From positions 610,653 through 674,652 of the forward strand of contig DISB01000018.1 in NCBI GenBank assembly GCA_002421685.1: DNA of 64,000 nt. Direction: 5' to 3'. The translations under genes were made by a program, and so were the position numbers. Under the pieces are notes generated by a model that did not search any database, was not told the DNA's origin, and worked only from the letters and a program-made list of their open reading frames with translations. Each line of letters starts with the position of its first letter. Within the stretch, counting starts at the first letter, position 1. This DNA comes from Bacteroidetes bacterium UBA6221 (lineage in GTDB: Bacteria > Bacteroidota > Bacteroidia > Chitinophagales > Chitinophagaceae). Positions 41,697 through 50,803 of this stretch are shown here, one piece after another.

Positions 41697-42449
41697 TCAG
41701 AGAATACTTCTCATTATCATTATCGCTCCGCTGATAACCATAACCCATATTACAAACTGCCTGAAAAGTTTATTGCTGATCTTCTCCAGGAATATTTTCC
41801 CCAGCCAGTTACCCAATGTAGCGCCAATACCCAGGACAAGCCCGAATATCCACAATTTCCCTTGTAGCGTTCCAAAAGCCGTATAGGTAGATATTTGTAC
41901 CAATCCCACAAGGAAAGAATTTGCGGTTTTCGTGGCTATCATAGGCTCTTTTTGCAGACCATAATTCAGGAAGAACGGATTGAGCACCGGCCCGACGGCG
42001 CCCACAAGAGTTGAAAAGAACCCGATGAATAACCCCAGCGGGATAAATCCTTTTAGCTTCATTCTATATGACCGTTCTTTCCTGCCCAGCCTGTACTGAA
42101 AAATCGTGCTTATCAAAAAAAGTCCGATGATGACCTGCAGCCATTCTAAGCGAAGGTTACTGAACAGCCATGCTCCGGTTACCGACCCTGCAATGGCAGG
42201 GGGGACGTAGTATTTAGTCACCTTCCAGTCAATATATTTCCAAAACATCACTACCCGTATAGGTTCTCCTATCAGGTTGCCAAGATTAATAACGGGGGCT
42301 GATACTTTGGTGCCAATAAGAAGGTTTACTATCGGCACGAGTAACAATGAACCGCCGCCACCTGCCAGGGTGCTGATGATGTAGCTGATGCCTCCTGCCA
42401 ACAAAAGCAGAATATAGATAAATATGTCATTGGTAAAATATCCTTCCAT
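41697..42449 (-). CDS. TSUP-family (TauE/SafE) membrane transporter
   Basis: A 250-residue permease with about seven or eight hydrophobic helices (IYILLLLAGGISYIISTLAG, VIIGLFLISTIFQYRL, GFIPLGLFIGFFSTLVGAVG). The GGGGSLLLVPIVNLLIG stretch and the two-fold repeat match the TauE/SafE family, which exports sulfur-containing organic acids. Substrate is unknown. The ATG at 42449 is preferred over a TTG at 42461. Confidence 0.88.
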   Translation of the reverse strand: MEGYFTNDIFIYILLLLAGGISYIISTLAGGGGSLLLVPIVNLLIGTKVSAPVINLGNLIGEPIRVVMFWKYIDWKVTKYYVPPAIAGSVTGAWLFSNLRLEWLQVIIGLFLISTIFQYRLGRKERSYRMKLKGFIPLGLFIGFFSTLVGAVGPVLNPFFLNYGLQKEPMIATKTANSFLVGLVQISTYTAFGTLQGKLWIFGLVLGIGATLGNWLGKIFLEKISNKLFRQFVIWVMVISGAIMIMRSIL

Positions 42450-42563
42450 ATCTAAGGTCAAAGACTATTTTTCGTTTTGTCCCCCGAATCCCTTAGCAAG
42501 GAATATAAAATCATTCCAACGCCCGAAAATAGAAACTTACAAATACGGACTTATCTGGAACCG

Positions 42564-43316
42564 CTATTTGCTTGCAGTATATAAGGTCGTTATTCCAAAA
42601 CTAAGCGGGCGGGCCTTTGTCTCTTTGAAACCGCATTCCGCCAGTATTTCACAAAACCTTTCCCCTTCGGGAAAGGCCATGACAGATTCAGGCAGGTAAG
42701 AATATGCCGTGTCGTGCTTTGATACCATCCTGCCCAGCGTTGGCAGGATATATTTAAAATAAAACTGGTACGCCTGTTTAACAGGAAACTTCTTAGGATG
42801 TGAAAACTCAAGTATGGCAAGTTTGCCGCCGGGCCTCATCACACGGCACATTTCCTTAAGTCCGGCTTCCAGGTTTTCAAAGTTGCGGACACCATAGGCG
42901 CAGGTTATGGCATCAAAGCTGTTATTTGCAAAGGGTAATGCTTCACTATCGCCCTGTTGTAAACTTATCAGCTTGTCCAGGCCTTTCTCCTTCAATTTCT
43001 CCCGGCCCACTTCCAGCATTTGCACAGCTATATCTATGCCGGTTATCTTATCCGGGTTTAGTTGTGCTGCGGCTATGGCCAGGTCGCCCGTGCCGGTGGC
43101 AACGTCCAGTATGGTTTTGGGGTGTATTTTACCTATCGCCGCTATCGCTTTTTTTCTCCAGCCCTTATCTATTCCCAGCGATAATGTGTGGTTGAGGAAA
43201 TCATATTTGCCGGCAATATGGTTAAACATATCGGCAACCTGCTCTTTCTTGCTTAAATTTGACCCTGAGTCCGGCACTATCTTAGCCGCCGGGTTATTCT
43301 CTGTACCGGATTGCAT
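42564..43316 (-). CDS. menG: Demethylmenaquinone methyltransferase
   Basis: A 250-residue SAM-dependent enzyme of menaquinone synthesis (UbiE/MenG), methylating demethylmenaquinone. The signatures are FNHIAGKYDFLNHTLSLGID, the SAM motif LDVATGTGDLAIAAA, GDSEALPFANNSFDAITCAYG, and the C-terminal FSHPKKFPVKQAYQFYFKY. The start overlaps a TACTTTTG -7 box (43322-43329), placing the ATG 5 nt downstream of it. It is divergent from engB with only 28 bp between them. Confidence 0.95.
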   Translation of the reverse strand: MQSGTENNPAAKIVPDSGSNLSKKEQVADMFNHIAGKYDFLNHTLSLGIDKGWRKKAIAAIGKIHPKTILDVATGTGDLAIAAAQLNPDKITGIDIAVQMLEVGREKLKEKGLDKLISLQQGDSEALPFANNSFDAITCAYGVRNFENLEAGLKEMCRVMRPGGKLAILEFSHPKKFPVKQAYQFYFKYILPTLGRMVSKHDTAYSYLPESVMAFPEGERFCEILAECGFKETKARPLSFGITTLYTASK

Positions 43317-43344
43317 CTGTGCAAAAGTAAGTCAAACGCGAGCA

Positions 43345-43962
43345 ATGGAAATACGTTCAGCCAAATATTTGATCAGCAGTCCCAGGGTAGAGCTTTGTCC
43401 TGCGCCCAACAAACCTGAATATGCCTTCATCGGAAGGTCAAACGTAGGTAAGTCGTCGCTGATAAACATGCTGACGGGACAAAGTAAACTGGCCAAAACT
43501 TCCGGCAGCCCCGGCAAGACCCAGATGATCAATCATTTTATCGTAAACGATGAATGGTACCTGGTGGACCTGCCGGGATATGGCTATGCGAAGGTTTCCC
43601 AAAAACAGCGGGCATCCTTCGGCAAGATGATAGAGAACTACCTGCGGTTGAGGCCTAATCTTGTGACTGTATTCATATTGATAGACAGTCGGCACAAGCC
43701 CCAGCAGATAGACCTGGATTTCCTGGCCCAGTTGGGTGAATGGGAAATACCATTCAATATTGCCTTTACCAAGGCGGATAAAAGTACCCAGCGCGAAGCT
43801 GCCAAAAATGTGCGCAGTTTTATTGACGCTATGAGAGAAGAATGGGAATTCATACCCCGCAGTTTTCTCACCAGCGCCGTAAAACACCTGGGCCGTAAAG
43901 AGATGCTGGCTTATGTCGAAGAGCTCAACACCTTGTTTCACGAAAGGGACAAAGCAGGCTAA
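43345..43962 (+). CDS. engB: Ribosome biogenesis GTPase EngB (YihA/YsxC)
   Basis: A 205-residue TrmE-Era-EngA-like GTPase needed for large-subunit assembly. G1 is GRSNVGKSSLINML, G3 is DLPGYGYAKVS, G4 is TKADK, G5 is SAVKHLG. The family start is the ATG at 43345 (MEIRSAKYL); the frame is open far upstream on menG antisense, which is not coding. It is convergent, with a 3-bp gap, with the coiled-coil gene. Confidence 0.95.
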   Translation: MEIRSAKYLISSPRVELCPAPNKPEYAFIGRSNVGKSSLINMLTGQSKLAKTSGSPGKTQMINHFIVNDEWYLVDLPGYGYAKVSQKQRASFGKMIENYLRLRPNLVTVFILIDSRHKPQQIDLDFLAQLGEWEIPFNIAFTKADKSTQREAAKNVRSFIDAMREEWEFIPRSFLTSAVKHLGRKEMLAYVEELNTLFHERDKAG

Positions 43963-43965
43963 GTA

Positions 43966-44358
43966 CTACATCCATTTAGAGGCGTACCTGTAAAACTCGT
44001 GCCGAAGATCATGGACAGTCTTTTCCAGGGCAATATAATGTTCTCTCAATTCGGCGTGTTCATCCAGCATTCTTGTTTCAATATGGCCGGCTTTTTCTTT
44101 TGCCTGCACAGCGATGTTTGCCAGGTGCCTGCGTATGTCGTGCGACAGGTCGTAGATGTTCTTCAATTGTATGTCCAGCCTGTTTTCAAATATCTCGGCG
44201 TCTTCAGATGCCTCGGCGCCTGTGTTCTTGCCCGCTACCTGTGTCAGGCGCGCTTTCAGGATTTTCAGTTCGTCATTGTAAAAATCAAGACTACGCAACC
44301 AGTCATTATGCTCTGTTGAGAGTTTCGTCGCGATTGTAGTTGTTTGTGTTGCCATCAT
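43966..44358 (-). CDS. Small helical protein of unknown function
   Basis: A 130-residue protein, almost wholly alpha-helical, with heptad-like runs (YNDELKILKARLTQVAGKNT, FENRLDIQLKNIYDLSHDI, HAELREHYIALEKTVHDL). No enzymatic motif or signal is present. It could be a coiled-coil adapter. Convergent with engB, 3 bp apart. Confidence 0.65.
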   Translation of the reverse strand: MMATQTTTIATKLSTEHNDWLRSLDFYNDELKILKARLTQVAGKNTGAEASEDAEIFENRLDIQLKNIYDLSHDIRRHLANIAVQAKEKAGHIETRMLDEHAELREHYIALEKTVHDLRHEFYRYASKWM

Positions 44359-44529
44359 AGTTGTAATATTTTATGATGCAAACTTAGTTTGCCTGGCAAG
44401 CAATGGATATGACGATTGTCAATAGGTACAGTGATTTAATTCAGCAGGGGTGTTATTACGTGAAAATTGTAACTACAGAGTGCCTGCTATTCCGGGGAAA
44501 TTATTTAGTTTTCGGAAATATCAGCGCTT

Positions 44530-45933
44530 ATGACCTCTTTCATAGACCATAAAAAACATAGGTTAGGCAAGATACTTACCTTGCTGGCCGGAACATTATT
44601 TTTCATGGTATTCGCACTTTACAATGGCTTCCCGGTGGTGATGCATGGCGATACCTCTACTTACCTTGAAAGTGCATTTGATGGGAAAGTACCTGCTGAA
44701 AGACCTATATTTTACGGGCTGTTTATCAGGCTTACATCGCTGGGCGCCAGTATCTGGGCTACCATATTCGTTCAATGCCTCTTGCTGTCTTATCTATGTA
44801 CCCGGTTCATCAGGTCATTACTGCCGGCAATCAGCACCTTGCACCTGATGGCGCTGTTGCTGCTTATTGCGCTCTGTACCATTGCAAGCTGGTATGCAGG
44901 ACAAATAATGCCCGATACTTTCACACCCATATTATTCCTTGCGGCCTATTTGTACTTAACACAGAAGAATGCTCTTTGGGAAACAGTCTTGTTGCTTACC
45001 ATAATATTCATTTCGGTGCTTGTACACAATTCGCACTATGTTATTATTACCTTGTTCGCTTTCCTGGTACTGTGCGGCAGTTGGATATCCGCAACGTATT
45101 TTCGCCCATACAGGGTGAAAGGGTTGTATTTATCAGGTGTTGCAATTCTGTCGTGGATATGCCTGTTGGGCAGCAACAAAATAGCAGGCAATGGCTTTGT
45201 GACCGCCAGGGCTTCGCATGTGTTCCTGATGGGTAAACTGGCAGAGAGCGGAGTATTAAAAACCTATCTTGAGAAGGCCTGCCCCATCAAAGACTACAAG
45301 ATATGCGCCTATAAAGACAACATCCCGCCCGTAGCCTGGGAGTTTGTTTGGAACATTGAAAAAAGCCCGGTATTCAAGGCCGGTGGCTGGGATTCCACAC
45401 GGGAAGAATATAGTACCATCATCCGCGATATAGCGTCAAGGCCCAAATACTGGCCTTTCCTGGCATATAAAAGCATGGAAGCCACAGCAAGGCAGGTGAT
45501 ATTGCTGAATATTGACGAGGCCGAAGAACTCCCCTGGAGAAAATTTGACCGTGAATCGCATATGTACACCACTATTGCACGCCATTTCCCGCACGAGATC
45601 AACGAATTTGAAGTATCGAGGCAGAACCTGAAGACATTGAATATACCTTTTTATGACGGCGTATTTGTAATAGTATTCCTCCTGTCGTCACTTATCTGTA
45701 TGTTCTGCTTGGCAGGTGAAGACAAAAAGCTGGCCATTCCCGTTTATATACTCGTGATATTGTTCATATTCATAAACGCTTTTACCACGGCTACTTTTGG
45801 CAATGTCTTATCCAGGCTTAACTCCCGTACTATCTGGTTGTTGCCTATGGTCAATTTTATCTTTATTTACCGGTTTGTCATGCAAAAGATTGCCGGGGCA
45901 GGAAGATTTACCGGTAACGAAAATGCCGGCTAA
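44530..45933 (+). CDS. Polytopic membrane protein, possibly GT-C glycosyltransferase-like
   Basis: A 467-residue membrane protein with 10 or more hydrophobic helices (ILTLLAGTLFFMVFALYNGF, LMALLLLIALCTIASWYAG, LWETVLLLTIIFISVLVHN and others). After the first helix, MHGDTSTYLESA carries an Asp-rich loop as in GT-C enzymes and a long soluble segment (about 250-375) interrupts the helices. This is the layout of oligosaccharyl/mannosyl transferase-like proteins, but no family motif could be fixed. It is a single gene before GH3. Confidence 0.55.
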   Translation: MTSFIDHKKHRLGKILTLLAGTLFFMVFALYNGFPVVMHGDTSTYLESAFDGKVPAERPIFYGLFIRLTSLGASIWATIFVQCLLLSYLCTRFIRSLLPAISTLHLMALLLLIALCTIASWYAGQIMPDTFTPILFLAAYLYLTQKNALWETVLLLTIIFISVLVHNSHYVIITLFAFLVLCGSWISATYFRPYRVKGLYLSGVAILSWICLLGSNKIAGNGFVTARASHVFLMGKLAESGVLKTYLEKACPIKDYKICAYKDNIPPVAWEFVWNIEKSPVFKAGGWDSTREEYSTIIRDIASRPKYWPFLAYKSMEATARQVILLNIDEAEELPWRKFDRESHMYTTIARHFPHEINEFEVSRQNLKTLNIPFYDGVFVIVFLLSSLICMFCLAGEDKKLAIPVYILVILFIFINAFTTATFGNVLSRLNSRTIWLLPMVNFIFIYRFVMQKIAGAGRFTGNENAG

Positions 45934-45938
45934 GAATA

Positions 45939-47453
45939 TTATCCCTTTGTATAGGGCATTATTTCTTCCAGGTATTTACGCTCGTTGCACAGGCGGGGTA
46001 CTTTGTGCTGCCCGCCAAGCTTACCCTTGTCTTTCAGCCACCTGTTGAATCCGTTTAGCGGCATCCGGTGCACTATGGGCATGCGTAGCGCTATGTCTTT
46101 TTGGCGTTTAGCCTCGTAGTCTGAGTTAATTGCCTGTAAAGCCTTGTCCATTTTTTCGGTAAAGACTTCCAGCGCGCAGGGCAGGTGTTCAAACTCTATG
46201 ATCCACTCGTGGGCGCCATTGCTCGCGCCTGTCATGTATACAGGTGCGGCGGTATAATCGTTCACGATGGCTCCAGTCAGCCTGCAGGCTTCGGCTATGG
46301 CATTGTCTGTGTTATCCACTATTACCTCTTCGCCAAAGGCATTGATAAAATGCTTCAGCCTGCCTGTTACTTTTATCCTGTACGGGTTAGCCGATGTAAA
46401 TTGTATGGTATCGCCTACTATGTACCGCCATAGCCCGCCGTTGGTATTCAGCACCAGGGCGTAGTTTTTATGCAGTTCCACCTCGCGCAGCGATAAGGTT
46501 TCAGGCTGTTCTTTCCCATATTCCTCCAGCGGCATGAATTCGTAGTATATCCCATGGTTCAGGAACAGCAGCATATCATCCCGCTCCACATCGTCCTGTG
46601 CGGCAAAGAAACCTTCAGAAGCATTATAGGTTTCTACATAATGCATCTGTGCGGAAGGGATGTATTCTTCAAACTGCCTGCGGTAGGGTTTGAAGCTCAC
46701 GCCGCCATGCACATATACTTCCAGGTTGGGCCATACGTCCAACAGGTTTTTAGCCCCTGATATTTCCAGTATCCGTTTGATGAGCACAATGGTCCATGTC
46801 GGTACGCCGGCAATGTAGGTCACGTTCTCCTGTATAGTAGTACGGGCCATCTTTTCTATTTTCTCTTCCCATTCGGCCATCAGGGCAATGGAAAGATCGG
46901 GCGTGCGCACCATATGACCATAGAGTGGCAGGTTTTGCAGCATTACAGCCGACAGGTCGCCATAAAATGAATCAGCGCTCAATTGGTTGATCTGGTGGCT
47001 GCCGCCTATCACCAGGCACTTCCCCGACATGAAATTGGACTGGGGAAACTGCCTGAGGTACATGGCGAAAACATCCTTCCCGGCCTTGAAATGATTGTCA
47101 TCCAACGATTCCTTGCTGATGGGTATGAATTTGCTCTTATCACTTGTCGTTCCGCTCGACTTGGCAAACCAACTGATGTGCGAAGGCCAAAGCAGGTTTT
47201 GCTCACCCTGCAGTATGCGCTCTATATATGGTTTCAGCGAATCGTAATCATTAACCGGTACATGCTTTTTGAACTCAGAAATGCCGTTGATATGTTCAAA
47301 CCCGTATTTTTTGCCATATTCTGTAAACTGCGCCGAACCCACGATATGATTGAACACCTGTTTCTGGGTGTCTATGGGGTTAAGCATAAAATTATCTATC
47401 GCGCTGTTGCGCAATAACATATAACCTTTCAATGCCGGACTTATCAGGCTCAT
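45939..47453 (-). CDS. GH3-family acyl-adenylate/amido synthetase-like enzyme
   Basis: A 504-residue member of the GH3 (auxin-responsive-type) branch of the ANL superfamily. The ATP motif is WFAKSSGTTSDKSKFIPIS. YNASEGFFAAQD and the C-terminal TGRLKHFINAFGEEVIVDNT follow. Plant relatives conjugate acyl acids to amino acids; the bacterial substrate is unknown. It is widespread in Bacteroidota and lies upstream of lptB on the same strand. Confidence 0.9.
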   Translation of the reverse strand: MSLISPALKGYMLLRNSAIDNFMLNPIDTQKQVFNHIVGSAQFTEYGKKYGFEHINGISEFKKHVPVNDYDSLKPYIERILQGEQNLLWPSHISWFAKSSGTTSDKSKFIPISKESLDDNHFKAGKDVFAMYLRQFPQSNFMSGKCLVIGGSHQINQLSADSFYGDLSAVMLQNLPLYGHMVRTPDLSIALMAEWEEKIEKMARTTIQENVTYIAGVPTWTIVLIKRILEISGAKNLLDVWPNLEVYVHGGVSFKPYRRQFEEYIPSAQMHYVETYNASEGFFAAQDDVERDDMLLFLNHGIYYEFMPLEEYGKEQPETLSLREVELHKNYALVLNTNGGLWRYIVGDTIQFTSANPYRIKVTGRLKHFINAFGEEVIVDNTDNAIAEACRLTGAIVNDYTAAPVYMTGASNGAHEWIIEFEHLPCALEVFTEKMDKALQAINSDYEAKRQKDIALRMPIVHRMPLNGFNRWLKDKGKLGGQHKVPRLCNERKYLEEIMPYTKG

Positions 47454-47516
47454 TCCTAATCTGCTGTTCTAAACTATGCTAAATATAAACATTTCTGCCT
47501 GTTACTCGTACAGGTA

Positions 47517-48311
47517 TCAGGTAGTGGACGGGTATTTACGCTTTAATTCAAAATTGCGCCCAAGATACACCTTCCTTACCTGCTCGTCAGCGGCCAGTTC
47601 TTCGGCTGTACCCGCCTTTAATATCTTACCCTCAAATAACAAGTAGGCCCTGTCTGTGATGGACAGAGTTTCCTGCACATTGTGGTCTGTGATAAATATG
47701 CCAATGTTCTTATACTTGAGGCTGGCCACTATGCCCTGTATATCTTCTACCGCTATGGGGTCGATGCCTGCGAACGGCTCGTCCAGCAGGATGAATTTGG
47801 GATCTACCGCCAATGCGCGCGCTATTTCGGTGCGCCTGCGTTCGCCCCCACTCAGCACATCTCCGGGGCTTTTGCGCACATGGGTAAGCCTGAACTCGTC
47901 CAGCAGCGATTCCAGCCTGGCGTGTTGTTCCTCTTTGCTCAGTGTGGTCATTTCCAGCACCGCCATTATATTGTCCTCTACCGATAGTTTGCGAAACACC
48001 GAGGCCTCCTGCGGCAGGTAGCCTATGCCCATTTGCGCTCTTTTATACATGGGCAGTTTGGTAATATTCATCTCGTCCAGGAACACTTCTCCCGCATCGG
48101 GCTTCACCAGTCCCACCACCATATAGAAGGAAGTGGTCTTGCCAGCCCCATTGGGTCCCAGTATCCCCACTATTTCGCCTTGGTTCACCTCAAAGGATAC
48201 ATTGTTCACCACCGTACGGTTGCGGTAACGTTTCACTAATCCGCGGGCTGTTATTTTCCTTTTCCCGGTATTCAAATGCTTCAAGTTTGGGGCAAAAATA
48301 GCAAACCGCAC
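47517..48311 (-). CDS. lptB: LPS export ABC ATPase LptB
   Basis: A 264-codon ABC ATPase of the Lpt bridge. Walker A is GPNGAGKTTSFYM. The LptB-typical GEVFLDEMNITKLPMYKRA and YLPQEASVFRKLSVEDNI come before the signature LSGGERRRTEIARAL. Walker B is FILLDEPFAGIDP and the switch is DHNVQETL. The first codon is uncertain: GTG at 48311 lies upstream of a predicted promoter (48293-48325), so TTG at 48284 or 48275 (LNTGKRKITARGL) may be used. It is divergent from metF. Confidence 0.93.
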   Translation of the reverse strand: MRFAIFAPNLKHLNTGKRKITARGLVKRYRNRTVVNNVSFEVNQGEIVGILGPNGAGKTTSFYMVVGLVKPDAGEVFLDEMNITKLPMYKRAQMGIGYLPQEASVFRKLSVEDNIMAVLEMTTLSKEEQHARLESLLDEFRLTHVRKSPGDVLSGGERRRTEIARALAVDPKFILLDEPFAGIDPIAVEDIQGIVASLKYKNIGIFITDHNVQETLSITDRAYLLFEGKILKAGTAEELAADEQVRKVYLGRNFELKRKYPSTT

Positions 48312-48325
48312 CTAAGTACCGCAAA
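48293..48325 (-). promoter_or_regulatory. Promoter of lptB inside the long frame
   Basis: On the minus strand TTTG (48325-48322), 21-nt spacer, then TATTTTTG (48300-48293). It suggests that translation begins downstream of 48293. Confidence 0.5.
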
Positions 48326-48351
48326 TACTTATGCCAATTTGCTGCTAATTC

Positions 48352-48383
48352 TTTTCCAATGAAAACCAAACTGAATATATTTG
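48352..48383 (+). promoter_or_regulatory. Possible leaderless promoter of metF
   Basis: TTTT at 48352-48355, 20-nt spacer, then TATATTTG at 48376-48383. The metF ATG is at 48390, so the transcript would begin almost at the start codon. Confidence 0.4.
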
Positions 48384-48389
48384 CGTCCG

Positions 48390-49343
48390 ATGAAAGTAAC
48401 CGAATACCTGGCCAGTACCAAAGGGCCGATCATTTCGCTGGAAGTGCTGCCGCCACCCAAGGGCAAAAGCATTGAATCTATATACAAGACGCTGGACCCC
48501 CTTATGGAGTTCAAGCCCGCTTTTGTAAACGTAACATATCACCGGGCAGAGCAGGTGTACAAAAAACGTGCAGACGGCAGCTTTGTGAGCGTTGAGATTC
48601 GCAAGCGCCCCGGTACGGTAGGTATTTGTGCCGCCATCATGAACAAGTATAAGGTAGAGGCCATACCTCACCTTATATGCGGCGGTTTCAGCAAAGAGGA
48701 GACCGAGAACGCCCTGATTGACCTCAACTTCCTGGGTGTAAAAAATGTACTGGCCCTGCGCGGCGACGCTGCCAATCACGAAAAATTTTTCACCCCACAC
48801 CCCAACGGGCACCGTTTTGCCGAAGAACTGGTAGACCAGATAATAAGGCTGAACAAGGGCCACTACCTGGAAGACGATATCCTCGGAGGCGTAAATACCG
48901 ATTTTTGCATAGGCGTAGCGGGCTACCCTGAGAAACATTTTGAATCGCCCAATACGGATATAGACCTGTACTACCTGAAACGCAAGATAGACCACGGCGC
49001 CGACTACATCACCACCCAGATGTTCTTCAACAATAAGCACTATTACAGGTTTGTAGAAAACTGTAAGCATGCGGGTATCAATGCGCCAATAGTACCCGGA
49101 TTGAAACCGTTGTACAATAAAAACCAGCTAAACCTTGTGCCCAGCATTTTCAATACAGAAATACCCAGCGACCTGTACAACGAAATGATAAAGGCCGAAA
49201 CAGCGGAGGCCTGCGAAAAAGTAGGGGAGGAATGGCTGTACGAACAATGTAAAGACCTGCTGAAAAACAATATACAGGTGCTGCACTTTTACACCCTGGG
49301 CAAACCACATGTGGTGTACAATGTGCTGAAGAGGTTGTTTTAG
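48390..49343 (+). CDS. metF: 5,10-methylenetetrahydrofolate reductase
   Basis: A 317-residue flavoprotein of the MTHFR family that makes 5-methyl-THF for methionine synthesis. The TIM-barrel markers are LEVLPPPKGKS, FVNVTYHRAEQ, LALRGDAANHE, FCIGVAGYPEKHFE and TTQMFFNN. The ATG at 48390 is preferred over TTG 48381. Its stop overlaps that of the convergent beta-lactamase gene by 4 nt. Confidence 0.95.
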   Translation: MKVTEYLASTKGPIISLEVLPPPKGKSIESIYKTLDPLMEFKPAFVNVTYHRAEQVYKKRADGSFVSVEIRKRPGTVGICAAIMNKYKVEAIPHLICGGFSKEETENALIDLNFLGVKNVLALRGDAANHEKFFTPHPNGHRFAEELVDQIIRLNKGHYLEDDILGGVNTDFCIGVAGYPEKHFESPNTDIDLYYLKRKIDHGADYITTQMFFNNKHYYRFVENCKHAGINAPIVPGLKPLYNKNQLNLVPSIFNTEIPSDLYNEMIKAETAEACEKVGEEWLYEQCKDLLKNNIQVLHFYTLGKPHVVYNVLKRLF

Positions 49344-50206
49344 CCCTTCTTCAGCCCGGGCATAGCGCCAAATTCCTGCAGTATCTCCTTCAGGATGTCT
49401 ATACGCACCTTGCCCCATTCTTTACTGTCGTCGTCTTTGGGCAGTTCAAAGTTCATGGCAAAGAAATAGGGGTACATGCGCACCTCGCTTTTGTTCATAG
49501 AGTTTTCGTGCTCTGCATACCGCTCTATTTTTTCTATAAAGCCCACTACCCATAATATTTGCTTATCCCCGCTAAAGCCCCAGCCGGTTTTATAGTATAG
49601 TTTGTAATCCTTTTCATTTTCCTGCAACATCATGCTGCGCACAATGCGCTGGGTACGTTCAGAAAACGGCAGTTGGTTGAAGTACAGCCTTTTTACCAGG
49701 CCCACCTGCTCGTCTGCCGATATTTTCAGGCTGTCGTTTATCCAGAAGCTGTCTATGGCTCCACGAATATTTTTGTTGCCATAGTTGGCAGTGTCCACGT
49801 AGTGCTGCATATAGTCGTAGCCCGTCTTGCGCGCCAGCGCCTGGTAATAGCCTATGTTGCTTACCTTAAAAGCTTCGCGCATATTCATGTCCTTGTTCCA
49901 TGCCTTGTAGCCGCGGTCTATGCTGTCCCAGGCTATCACATATTGCTCGTCGGGCACTACAGGTATTTCCAGCGCCACCAACGAGTTGAAAATTTTGAAC
50001 GTAGATGCGGGGGTATATTGCTGCAGGCAACGGTCTTTGTTATAGTAGTATATGGCCTCGTGGTTGTTATCGCGCAGTATGAAGCAGGCGTTTTTAATAC
50101 CCTGTGCTTCAAAGAATTTACCCCATTCTTCTTTCTCGTGTATCCTCGAGTCGCGGCAGGAACTGATAAGCAATACAGCGGGCAGCAACAGAGCTAAATA
50201 ACGCAT
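49340..50206 (-). CDS. Class D (OXA-like) beta-lactamase, lipoprotein
   Basis: A 288-residue penicillin-recognising enzyme with all class D motifs: nucleophile motif STFK (Ser68-Lys71), SNI (116-118), YGN (142-144), FWIN with Trp155, and KTG (206-208). A hydrophobic signal and lipobox LLISSC give a lipid anchor. The intact SxxK suggests an active serine hydrolase; intrinsic resistance is inference. The ATG at 50206 is used. The longer start (TTG 50215) is less likely. Confidence 0.9.
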   Translation of the reverse strand: MRYLALLLPAVLLISSCRDSRIHEKEEWGKFFEAQGIKNACFILRDNNHEAIYYYNKDRCLQQYTPASTFKIFNSLVALEIPVVPDEQYVIAWDSIDRGYKAWNKDMNMREAFKVSNIGYYQALARKTGYDYMQHYVDTANYGNKNIRGAIDSFWINDSLKISADEQVGLVKRLYFNQLPFSERTQRIVRSMMLQENEKDYKLYYKTGWGFSGDKQILWVVGFIEKIERYAEHENSMNKSEVRMYPYFFAMNFELPKDDDSKEWGKVRIDILKEILQEFGAMPGLKKG

Positions 50207-50310
50207 AGTAACCAATTTTCAGGCTGCAAAGATAGGGGAAACAGGACAATAGGGTTAATTGGTTAATAAGTGGAATACACCGCATGTTCGTACATTTACA
50301 CTGAGTAAAT

Positions 50311-50739
50311 ATGATGAAAAAACTTCTGCATACAGACAATTCACCCACCACCTTACTTATCAGGCTTATGGTGGGTTTGGTGTTTTTGTCGGAGGGGCTA
50401 CAGAAGTTTTTGTTTCCGGCCGAACGGGGAGTAGGGAGGTTTGAGAAGATCGGGCTGCCTGTGCCGGAATTCCTGGGGTATTTCGTAGGCAGTTTTGAAA
50501 CCGTTTGCGGTGCATTAGTGTTGCTGGGACTGATGACAAGGCTCGCGGCTATACCGCTTATTATCATTATGCTCGTGGCCATAGCCACTACAAAGATTGA
50601 GATACTGTATGATAAAGGACTGTGGGAAATGTTGCACGAAGCCCGCACCGACTGGGCTATGTTACTGGGTAGCATTTTTCTGTTGGTAAAAGGAGGCGGC
50701 AGGTGGTCGGTAGATGGAAATATTAAATCCAACCTTTAG
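50311..50739 (+). CDS. DoxX-family membrane protein
   Basis: A 142-residue integral membrane protein with four helices (LLIRLMVGLVFLSEGLQKFL, LGYFVGSFETVCGALVLLGL, LAAIPLIIIMLVAIATTKIE, and AMLLGSIFLLVKGG). The SEGLQKFLFPAERG and GSFETVCGALVLLGLMTRLA motifs place it in DoxX/DoxD-type thiosulfate:quinone-associated proteins. The catalytic partner is not adjacent. Function is unknown. Confidence 0.85.
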   Translation: MMKKLLHTDNSPTTLLIRLMVGLVFLSEGLQKFLFPAERGVGRFEKIGLPVPEFLGYFVGSFETVCGALVLLGLMTRLAAIPLIIIMLVAIATTKIEILYDKGLWEMLHEARTDWAMLLGSIFLLVKGGGRWSVDGNIKSNL

Positions 50740-50803
50740 CTGTCATCGTCATCCAGCTTATCCAATATGATACTTATATTTACACCACTAAAACTAAACC
50801 AAT

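Noticed and set aside
42907..43344. Upstream extension of engB on the plus strand
   Set aside because: It is antisense to menG; the family start is at 43345.
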